Part shown: piece by piece, positions 1-4,552 of the stretch
Layout of the letters: each line of letters opens with the position of its first letter
Numbering within the stretch: the stretch's first letter is position 1
Source: Candidatus Coliplasma caballi
GTDB taxonomy: Bacteria; Bacillota; Clostridia; Oscillospirales; CAG-382
Direction of reading: 5' to 3'
Length of the DNA stretch: 10,934 nt
Assembly: GCA_018065365.1 (NCBI GenBank)
Contig: JAGHTH010000220.1
Coordinates: forward strand, 1 to 10,934
Notes under the pieces: generated by a model
What the model saw: only the letters and a program-made list of their open reading frames with translations
Database searches by the model: none
Told to the model about the DNA's origin: nothing
Translations under genes and position numbers: made by a program

Positions 1-3
1 CCT

Positions 4-56
4 TTCGTTAGGGATTGTTGTGGTGACTTTATTCTAACGAACTCAATCGCTTTTTT
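4..56 (+). terminator. possible terminator hairpin at the left edge
   Basis: TTCGTTAG (4-11) is the exact complement of CTAACGAA (34-41), with a 22-base loop, and a run of six T lies at 51-56. It could end a + strand transcript coming from outside the window. The large loop and the 9-base gap between stem and T-run make it weak. Bases 57-130 are AT-rich and I see no gene or other element there. Confidence 0.3.
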
Positions 57-131
57 CTATATTATTTTGTTTTTTAGTCTCACATCAATTGTAAACCTAC
101 AGTAAAAGAAAAAGATATATTTAAAAAGGGC

Positions 132-160
132 TTGACAAATTGCAAAGCCCGTGCTATAAT
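132..160 (+). promoter_or_regulatory. sigma-A-type promoter of the antisense RNA
   Basis: A consensus -35 TTGACA (132-137) and a consensus -10 TATAAT (155-160) are separated by exactly 17 bases. Transcription would begin around 167-170. No + strand protein gene follows before the terminator at 210-255, so the promoter must serve a short non-coding RNA. The first nine bases, TTGACAAAT, are the same as at the opposing promoter 457-485. Confidence 0.85.
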
Positions 161-168
161 GAAAATAC

Positions 169-193
169 AAAAGGCGTACCGATGACGGTTGCC
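169..193 (-). terminator. weak terminator at the 3' end of the toxin mRNA
   Basis: Read on the minus strand, GGC-A-ACCG (193-186), loop TCAT, then CGGT-AC-GCC (181-173) form an interrupted hairpin. It is followed by TTTT (172-169) and a second TTTT (165-162). The stem has seven pairs with a 1x2 internal loop, so termination would be inefficient. It is the first minus-strand hairpin with a U-tract downstream of the peptide stop codon. The larger hairpin 210-250 lacks a U-tract on this strand. Confidence 0.4.
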
Positions 194-209
194 TCAATAA
201 GTGTTTACG

Positions 210-255
210 GAATTAACCGCCTAACTTTGTCGAGAGCAGGCGGTTAATTCTTTTT
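210..255 (+). terminator. strong intrinsic terminator of the antisense RNA
   Basis: GAATTAACCGCCT (210-222) is perfectly complementary to AGGCGGTTAATTC (238-250), giving a 13-bp stem with a 15-base loop, followed by five T (251-255). On the opposite strand the same hairpin has no U-tract, so it is directional. It contains the stop codon of the minus-strand peptide gene. A stable loop in both RNAs could be the first contact site for sense-antisense pairing. Confidence 0.88.
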
Positions 256-351
256 ATCGTTGTCATGATGATCTTTGCAGATCCCGTAGACTAATCCGAT
301 TATTGCGACTATCAATGTAAGAAGAGCATAGAACTCGACCCATGTAACCAC
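244..351 (-). CDS. small membrane peptide, candidate type I toxin (TxpA/holin-like)
   Basis: This 35-residue peptide starts at GTG (351-349) and stops at TAA (246-244). AGAGGTG lies seven bases before the start, on a leader reading AAAGAGGTGATCG. The peptide has a short N-terminus containing TWVEFYAL, a hydrophobic stretch of about 16 residues including LTLIVAIIGLVYGI, and a charged tail, KDHHDNDKKN. This layout (a few polar residues, one membrane helix, a Lys/Asp/Asn-rich tail, ~30-40 residues) is typical of Gram-positive type I toxins of the TxpA/BsrG and putative holin-like toxin kind, which act at the cell membrane. Supporting context is a dedicated promoter (457-485), a long structured leader and a convergent antisense RNA over the 3' end. 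The alternative ATG at 344-342 is in another frame and encodes no membrane helix. It could instead be a membrane signalling microprotein. Family assignment is by pattern only. Confidence 0.72.
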   Translation of the reverse strand: MVTWVEFYALLTLIVAIIGLVYGICKDHHDNDKKN

Positions 352-358
352 AACCGAT

Positions 359-410
359 CACCTCTTTCCTCTTTCGAGTCGAGAGGCAACCTTAAAGAAT
401 TTGCCTCTCG
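359..410 (-). promoter_or_regulatory. 5' leader hairpin next to the toxin ribosome binding site
   Basis: On the minus strand CGAGAGGCAA (410-401) pairs perfectly with TTGCCTCTCG (389-380), a 10-bp stem with an 11-base loop. The Shine-Dalgarno AAGAGGTG (366-359) follows 13 bases later. CCTCT (386-382), inside the stem, can alternatively pair with AGAGG at 372-368 or at 365-361, which would hide the ribosome site. The stem also shares GAGGCAA/TTGCCTC with the outer inverted repeat, so several mutually exclusive folds are possible. Translational control by refolding is my inference from these complementarities. Confidence 0.6.
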
Positions 411-456
411 CTGTTCGCGTTGAGGCAACCGCCACCGTTGGGTACGCCTTAACTTT

Positions 457-485
457 ATAATATCACATTATTTTCCATTTGTCAA
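457..485 (-). promoter_or_regulatory. promoter of the small membrane-peptide mRNA
   Basis: Read on the minus strand, a consensus -35 TTGACA (485-480) lies 17 bases from the -10 TATTAT (462-457). The start would be near 450, the first base of AAGGCGTACC. The leader to the GTG start is therefore about 98 bases, long for a 35-codon gene. The promoter mirrors the one at 132-160, and both transcripts begin with nearly the same sequence. Confidence 0.82.
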
Positions 486-493
486 CAAAAAAT

Positions 494-531
494 ACGGAAG
501 CTTTCGTTTTATCGCGTCAGCTTCCGTTTTT
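494..531. terminator. bidirectional terminator-like hairpin
   Basis: ACGGAAGCT (494-502) is the exact complement of AGCTTCCGT (519-527) with a 16-base loop. TTTTT follows on the + strand, and the minus strand has ATTTTTTG after the stem. It sits between the toxin promoter and the zinc-ribbon gene. It probably insulates the two units rather than ending a gene seen here. Confidence 0.65.
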
Positions 532-605
532 AATTATTCTCTCTCCAAAGAAAGACCGTTCATTCGTGCCTTTTACAACTACAATAAAAAACTCTCAAAA
601 ACCTA

Positions 606-634
606 TTGCAAAATACAATTCTGCGTGGCATAAT
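606..634 (+). promoter_or_regulatory. probable promoter of the zinc-ribbon membrane protein gene
   Basis: TTGCAA (606-611) and CATAAT (629-634) are spaced by 17 bases. The start would fall around 641, leaving a ~43-base leader with a GGAGG ribosome site at 672-676. Each box differs from consensus by one base. The surrounding DNA is AT-rich and no other candidate looks better. Confidence 0.55.
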
Positions 635-683
635 ATTTATAAGGTAAATGATTACCAAATAACATATTTATGGAGGAATTCTT

Positions 684-1724
684 ATGTCATTCTGTTCAAA
701 ATGCGGAAGACAACTGCAAGACGGCGAAGTCTGCGATTGTCAGCCCCGAGAGCAATCCCCCGCAGAACCCACCGAGCAAAATGCAACTCCCGAAAAAGAA
801 AACAAAACCCTGTTCGATCCCGATTCGCTGAATAAGGTGAACGAAAAACTCGGCAACCTTGCCGACGCAAGCGGAAAGAAGATCAGCGAGCTCGCCGACA
901 ACGGCAAAGAAAAGTACAACGAAATCAAAAAAGATCCCAAAAAATGCCGCATTTTTCTGATCATTGCGGCGATAGCGGCAGTCATCGTACTGGTGCTCAT
1001 CATTCGCGGATGCACCGGTGGCGGAGGCTATATGACGCCGGTCAACGACCTTGTCGATGCGATCAACGAGGGAGAAAAGGTTGACTTTCTCGACCTCTAT
1101 TCCGCATATTGCACCAAAGAATATAAGAGTCTGTTCAGAGAAGCAGCCGATCTCTTCCCCGATGAGCTGGAATCCCAAACCGACGACCTCCGCGAATATT
1201 TCGAGGAAATGAACGACATCCTCGGGAAATGGGAAATGGAATTCGAGGTCACCGACAAAGAAAAACTGGATGGCGATGACCTCGAAAACTACGAGGATGA
1301 ACTCCGCGACCTTTGGGATGATCAATTTGAAGATGTTGTCGAAGAAATTGAGGACATGGACTCCGACGACATCGACGATATGGCAGAAATGTTGGATATC
1401 AGCACCAAAAAGGTCAAAAGTCTTATGGATTCTTGCGCCGATTTTGCAAAGACCTTCAAAAATGCTTCCGTCTCCGACGGCTATAAGGTCAAAGGCTCTT
1501 TCGTGCTCAAGGACAAGAAGGGCGACGAGATCGATTCCACCAACAGCGTGTCGCTGTATGTGTTGAAGATCAACGGCTCCTGGACGGTTTATGCCTCCAA
1601 AAACGGAGACCGCTTCGGCTTCAAGGATACCGAAAACGAGTATTACAATATTTACTACTTCCTGACGCAATACCTCAACAACTTCTGTGCCCGCTCCGTC
1701 GGCAATATGGGTAATTTGTTCTGA
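684..1724 (+). CDS. zinc-ribbon single-pass membrane protein with acidic external domain
   Basis: The gene encodes 346 residues, starting at ATG with GGAGG seven bases upstream. The N-terminus has Cys4, Cys7, Cys17 and Cys19 (FCSKCG and CDCQ), a short zinc ribbon of the kind found at the cytoplasmic end of many Clostridia and Bacilli membrane proteins. A polar, Lys/Asn-rich linker (~30-88) follows. One membrane helix lies at ~90-107 (IFLIIAAIAAVIVLVLII), followed by Cys110 and a glycine run. The rest is predicted to be outside the cell. It opens with a helical segment (NDLVDAINEGEKVDFLDLYSA) that resembles NTF2/DUF4878-like ligand-binding folds, then a very acidic helical region (~155-237), and ends with a beta-rich part (~258-315). 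I do not recognise a named family for the outer domain and the function is unknown. A role in envelope stress sensing or anchoring is only a guess. The gene appears monocistronic, between its own promoter and the terminator at 1744. Confidence 0.88.
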   Translation: MSFCSKCGRQLQDGEVCDCQPREQSPAEPTEQNATPEKENKTLFDPDSLNKVNEKLGNLADASGKKISELADNGKEKYNEIKKDPKKCRIFLIIAAIAAVIVLVLIIRGCTGGGGYMTPVNDLVDAINEGEKVDFLDLYSAYCTKEYKSLFREAADLFPDELESQTDDLREYFEEMNDILGKWEMEFEVTDKEKLDGDDLENYEDELRDLWDDQFEDVVEEIEDMDSDDIDDMAEMLDISTKKVKSLMDSCADFAKTFKNASVSDGYKVKGSFVLKDKKGDEIDSTNSVSLYVLKINGSWTVYASKNGDRFGFKDTENEYYNIYYFLTQYLNNFCARSVGNMGNLF

Positions 1725-1743
1725 TCGCAGAATCGCAACGCAA

Positions 1744-1780
1744 AAAACAGGCTGATTTGATCGTCAGCCTGTTTTCTCTT
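1744..1780 (+). terminator. terminator of the zinc-ribbon protein gene
   Basis: AAAACAGGCTGA (1744-1755) pairs perfectly with TCAGCCTGTTTT (1764-1775), with an 8-base loop and a T-rich tail (TTTTCTCTTT). It lies 19 bases after the stop codon. Confidence 0.85.
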
Positions 1781-1926
1781 TCCGTGCTTTTTCTATTCTT
1801 CTGTCTCTGCTTTCCCCGACCGCCGTTTCTTCACTTTTTGTTTCTGTTTTGCCCGACAGTCGTTTTTCGCGCGGCGAAAAACTTTCTTTTGCAGTCGGGT
1901 TCCTTTTATGAAGAAATGGCTTTAAC

Positions 1927-1970
1927 CGAAGCCCTTTTGGCACCGAGGCTTCGTTTTTCTTTTTTTATAT
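1927..1970 (+). terminator. second, backup + strand terminator
   Basis: CGAAGCC (1927-1933) pairs with GGCTTCG (1947-1953), with a 13-base loop, followed by TTTTTCTTTTTTT. It may catch readthrough from the zinc-ribbon gene before it runs antisense into prmA. Confidence 0.7.
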
Positions 1971-2018
1971 ATCCCTATCCCTTTTCTTATTTCCGTTCCT
2001 TTCCGTTTCCTTTTTATC

Positions 2019-2043
2019 CTTTTCCCCCACAGGAAAAGTTTTT
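2019..2043 (+). terminator. A/T-rich hairpin, possible third + strand terminator
   Basis: CTTTTCC (2019-2025) pairs with GGAAAAG (2032-2038) over a 6-base loop, followed by TTTTT (2039-2043). The CTTTTCC and GGGGAAAA elements recur in the next hairpin (2054-2090), so the two may be diverged copies of one palindromic unit. Confidence 0.45.
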
Positions 2044-2053
2044 GAAAAGGAGC

Positions 2054-2090
2054 ACGGGGGAAAAGCTTTTTTCAAAAAGTTTTCCCCCGT
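2054..2090 (-). terminator. terminator of prmA and the minus-strand gene block
   Basis: ACGGGGGAAAA (2054-2064) pairs perfectly with TTTTCCCCCGT (2080-2090). The inner CTTTTTT/AAAAAG bases can extend the stem. It lies 21 bases after the prmA stop codon, and on the minus strand it is followed by GCTCCTTTTC. The hairpin is nearly symmetric, so it may act in both directions between the convergent genes. Confidence 0.72.
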
Positions 2091-2111
2091 TAAAACCACC
2101 ATTATTTATCC

Positions 2112-3074
2112 TTACTTCTCCGCAACAATTACCGCCCAGTCGTTGCGCTCTCTTGACATTCTGATCGTAAACCCTTTTGCCGCGAGGGCTTCCAGAACGT
2201 CCTCTCTCCGCGTGGAAAGGATGCCCGACAGCACCATCACGCCGCCGGGGCGCAAACACTCCTCGAACAGCGGGAGCATCTGCACGATCACGTCCGCGAC
2301 GATGTTCGCCGCAATGAAATCGTACCGGTTTTTCCGGATGATCTGCTGCCGCAGATTCCGGTCGTCCAGAACGTTGCCGCAATACGACCGCAGCACGTTT
2401 TCGGGCAGCCCGTTGACGCGCGCGTTTTCCGCCGCCGCCTTTGCCGCTCCCTCCTCAATGTCCACGCAGACCACGTCGGTCGCGCCCAACAGCGCCGCGC
2501 CGATGCCGAGGATGCCGCTTCCGCAGCCCATGTCGAGCAGCGATGCATCTTCAAGCGGCTCGTTTTCCAATTCCTCCAAACAGAGCGCCGTCGTTTCGTG
2601 CCGACCGGTCCCGAACGAAGACGCCGGATCGATCTCCAAAACGATTCGCCCGTCCGGCTCGTACGATTCCCACGTCGGCTTGACCACGACCCGATTGCCG
2701 ATCTGCAGCGGGTGGAATAATTCCTTCCAGTTGTTCGCCCAATCGTCCTCGTTGGCCTCCGCGAACGTGATTTCGAGCGTTCCGAGGTCGAATTCGCCCT
2801 CGTCTTTCAACTTTTTCACGCCCTGCACGATCTCCTCCGCCTGAATGGAGCCCTGCTCGTCGGGCGTCAGATACACCTTGACGCGCACCTCGCCCGGATC
2901 GACCAGCAGATCGTCCTCAATGTAGTCAAACGGGATCGACTTCTGCTCGATCACGTCCTGCAGATCGCCGAAATCCTCGGTTACGAAGCAGGAAATGCCC
3001 GCGCTCACGAGAACGCCGCCGACGAGTTCGCTGCCGAGCGTGTTGGTATGAATGGTAAGTTCGTTGAGGATCAT
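2112..3074 (-). CDS. ribosomal protein L11 methyltransferase PrmA
   Basis: PrmA uses S-adenosylmethionine to methylate amino groups of ribosomal protein L11 in the cytoplasm. The 320-residue product has the usual length and layout. An N-terminal alpha/beta substrate-recognition domain (~1-110) leads to the linker motif WANNWKELF (112-120). Next come the family signature DPASSFGTGRHETT (149-162), the SAM-binding loop DMGCGSGILGIG (181-192), the acidic residue of motif II in VCVDIEE (202-208), ANI (256-258) and SGI (283-285). The start ATG has GGAAG upstream at suitable spacing. It is the last gene of the co-directional block, with 18 bases between it and the TIM-barrel gene upstream, and a terminator follows. 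No key residue appears to be missing. Confidence 0.96.
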   Translation of the reverse strand: MILNELTIHTNTLGSELVGGVLVSAGISCFVTEDFGDLQDVIEQKSIPFDYIEDDLLVDPGEVRVKVYLTPDEQGSIQAEEIVQGVKKLKDEGEFDLGTLEITFAEANEDDWANNWKELFHPLQIGNRVVVKPTWESYEPDGRIVLEIDPASSFGTGRHETTALCLEELENEPLEDASLLDMGCGSGILGIGAALLGATDVVCVDIEEGAAKAAAENARVNGLPENVLRSYCGNVLDDRNLRQQIIRKNRYDFIAANIVADVIVQMLPLFEECLRPGGVMVLSGILSTRREDVLEALAAKGFTIRMSRERNDWAVIVAEK

Positions 3075-3092
3075 GTTCTGTACTTCCTTTGC

Positions 3093-3938
3093 TTAGTTTG
3101 CAAGATATGCGTTTTTCAGAAAGAGCGCGTCTTCCGACTGCGTGCCGGCGGACTCGCAGATCACGGTCGGCGAAACGCCAAGCTCCCGGATCGCCTGCGC
3201 AAACAGCAGCGGGTCCGGCCCGAACTGCGTGTCCGCAAACGTCAGATGCTTCTTTTCGCCCATCGCGGTGTATTCGATTCTCGAAAAATGGCAATGCAGC
3301 TTGTCCGCGTGTTCCGGCGAAAGTTCCGTCGCGATGCGGTCGAACACGCGCTTGAAATCGTCGGCGGTACGCAAAGCACCCTGCTCCCGCGCGTTCATGT
3401 GTCCGAAATCGATCACGGGCGCGAATCGCGGCGACAGTTTGCAGAGCGTCAGCACCTCGTCGAGCGTGCCGAGTTGGTTGAGTTTGCCCATCGTTTCCAG
3501 CCCGAGCACGATCGGAAACCCGGTTTCCGCCAGCATTTCGTCCGCCATGCGCAGCGTGTCCGCGGCGTATTCCATCGCGGTCTCGCGCGAAATCTTTGCC
3601 GCCGAGCCGGTATGTACGACCATCAGTCCCGCGCCGAGCAGCGCGCCCGCGGCAGCGGTCTCCCGCAAATACCCGACGCTCTTGACCCGCTTTTCCGGCT
3701 CGACCGACGACAGCGAAATGAAATACGGCGAGTGGATCGACACCGCGATCCCGTACTCCCTGCTCCGCCGACCGATCTCCAAAAGCGTTTCCGGAGCGCC
3801 GGCGATCCCGCGCCCCGCCTCGTATTCATAAGCGTCCAGCCCTTTGTCCCGCACGAAATCGGGAGCGTTCGCCGAACTTCTGTATTTGGAAGCGTGGAAC
3901 TCCTCCGAGTTCCCGCCCGGCCCGAATAAAGCCGCCAT
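3093..3938 (-). CDS. endonuclease-IV-like TIM-barrel protein
   Basis: The 281-residue protein is of the AP endonuclease family 2 / xylose isomerase-like TIM-barrel superfamily. Metal-ligand positions of E. coli endonuclease IV (Nfo) can be traced by pattern: His69 in SIHSPY, His109 in VVHTG, Glu148 in LGLET, Asp177 and His180 in DFGHMNA, His215 in LHCHFS, His231 in GEKKHL and Glu262 in CES. The Asp of the Nfo Asp-x-His pair (D229 in E. coli) is Lys229 here, so one of nine ligands seems replaced. The protein may therefore be an abasic-site endonuclease with an altered third metal site, or a diverged hydrolase or isomerase. The start ATG is preceded by AAGGA ten bases upstream. It lies 25 bases after the yqeG stop and 18 bases before prmA, so it is probably co-transcribed. 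The fold call is firm; DNA-repair activity is not. Confidence 0.85.
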   Translation of the reverse strand: MAALFGPGGNSEEFHASKYRSSANAPDFVRDKGLDAYEYEAGRGIAGAPETLLEIGRRSREYGIAVSIHSPYFISLSSVEPEKRVKSVGYLRETAAAGALLGAGLMVVHTGSAAKISRETAMEYAADTLRMADEMLAETGFPIVLGLETMGKLNQLGTLDEVLTLCKLSPRFAPVIDFGHMNAREQGALRTADDFKRVFDRIATELSPEHADKLHCHFSRIEYTAMGEKKHLTFADTQFGPDPLLFAQAIRELGVSPTVICESAGTQSEDALFLKNAYLAN

Positions 3939-3963
3939 TTACGATCACATCCTTTTCGTTTTT

Positions 3964-4515
3964 TCAGATCACTCTGTCCGGCGCGCTTGCCCGCGCCAAA
4001 TATTCGTCGTAATGCGAAAACGCCTTGACGAACGGCTTTTCCAGCCACCGCTTGAAACGGAAAAACAGCGTTTTCTTATCCCGGATCGGCGGAACGAGCC
4101 AGAACCGCATCCCCGCGAAATGCGCGGACAGGCAGTCGGTAAACAGTTGGTCGCCGATGCCGATGACCTCTTTCGCGGTCAGCCCGAATTCTTTCATCGC
4201 GCGCCGCGGCCCTTTGGACAGCGGTTTTCTCGCGTCGGAGATCTGCACGGCGCGGAGTTTTTTCGCAAACCGCGCCACGCGCGAGCCGTGGTTGTTCGAC
4301 ACGAACGCGTAACGGATGCCCATTTCTTCGAGCGAGCGGAGATACTCCTCCATTTTGCGCGTCGGCTCCTCCACTTCGTAGGGCGCGATCGTGTTGTCGA
4401 TGTCGAACACGATCCCTTTGACGCCCTGCTCTTTCAGAAGCTGCGGCGTGATCTCGTAGATGTGTTCAAACAACCGCTCCGGATAAAATTTCCCTTTTTT
4501 CTTGCAAATTTCCAT
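3964..4515 (-). CDS. YqeG-family HAD superfamily phosphatase (subfamily IIIA)
   Basis: The 183-residue protein contains the four HAD motifs in order: motif I FDIDNT (37-42, with Asp38 the likely nucleophile and Asp40 the acid/base), motif II SNN (73-75), motif III Lys97 in ARKPLSK, and motif IV GDQLFTD (121-127). The N-terminal region around FYPERLFEHIYEIT is typical of YqeG. In Bacillus yqeG lies next to yqeH and aroE, and its physiological substrate is not established. I chose ATG 4515 because the homology starts there with AAAGG eight bases upstream. The frame stays open to 4626, but that would overlap the upstream gene and add an unrelated basic stretch. The gap to the glycosidase gene stop is 37 bases. 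Confidence 0.93.
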   Translation of the reverse strand: MEICKKKGKFYPERLFEHIYEITPQLLKEQGVKGIVFDIDNTIAPYEVEEPTRKMEEYLRSLEEMGIRYAFVSNNHGSRVARFAKKLRAVQISDARKPLSKGPRRAMKEFGLTAKEVIGIGDQLFTDCLSAHFAGMRFWLVPPIRDKKTLFFRFKRWLEKPFVKAFSHYDEYLARASAPDRVI

Positions 4516-4552
4516 TATGTTTGCCTTTCCCGGCAGAAGATTTTTTTGGAGA

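Larger units (their letters stand above)
167..255 (+). ncRNA. candidate antisense antitoxin RNA (about 88 nt)
   Basis: This short transcript is defined by a consensus promoter (132-160) and a strong intrinsic terminator (210-255). It has no plausible open reading frame. It runs opposite to the small membrane-peptide gene at 244-351, covers the stop codon and the last four codons of that gene, and is fully complementary to the 3' part of its mRNA. That is the arrangement of RatA/txpA and SR4/bsrG in Bacillus subtilis, where an antisense RNA overlapping the toxin mRNA 3' end promotes its degradation or blocks translation. Its 5' sequence (AAGGCGTACC, then GGTTGCCTCAA) also matches the 5' end of the opposing mRNA. 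Expression and function are inferred. Confidence 0.62.
171..450. repeat. inverted repeat bracketing the toxin locus
   Basis: AAGGCGTACC (171-180) is the exact complement of GGTACGCCTT (441-450). GGTTGCCTCAA (187-197) is the exact complement of TTGAGGCAACC (420-430). The segments between them (181-186 and 431-440) differ. The similarity extends outward, with each arm following its own promoter that begins TTGACAAAT. In the full peptide mRNA the two arms would pair its 5' end with its 3' end, a feature seen in type I toxin mRNAs such as hok. Confidence 0.85.
1776..2053. other. T-rich convergent intergenic region with several hairpins
   Basis: There is no credible gene here. The + strand is strongly pyrimidine-biased, especially 1776-1850 and 1950-2030. 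Besides the terminators listed separately, a two-layer hairpin is present: CCCGAC (1852-1857) with GTCGGG (1894-1899) encloses GTTTTTCG (1862-1869) with CGAAAAAC (1875-1882). The region separates two genes that face each other. Confidence 0.6.

Noticed and set aside
318..344. ATG at 344-342 as an alternative start for the small minus-strand peptide
   Set aside because: It is in a different frame that yields a polar peptide with no membrane helix, and its spacing from the ribosome site is too long.
479..835. + strand frame of 118 codons upstream of and overlapping the zinc-ribbon gene
   Set aside because: It runs through a terminator hairpin and a promoter, lacks a ribosome site, and turns Arg-rich where it overlaps the real gene in another frame.
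1909..1926. Mini-frame MKKWL followed by a terminator (1927-1970), like an attenuator leader peptide
   Set aside because: There is no ribosome site and no + strand gene downstream; the next genes run the other way. It is most likely chance plus a backup terminator.
3048..3929. + strand frame of 293 codons opposite the TIM-barrel gene
   Set aside because: It is a composition-driven shadow. The minus frame carries the ordered metal-ligand motifs of endonuclease IV.
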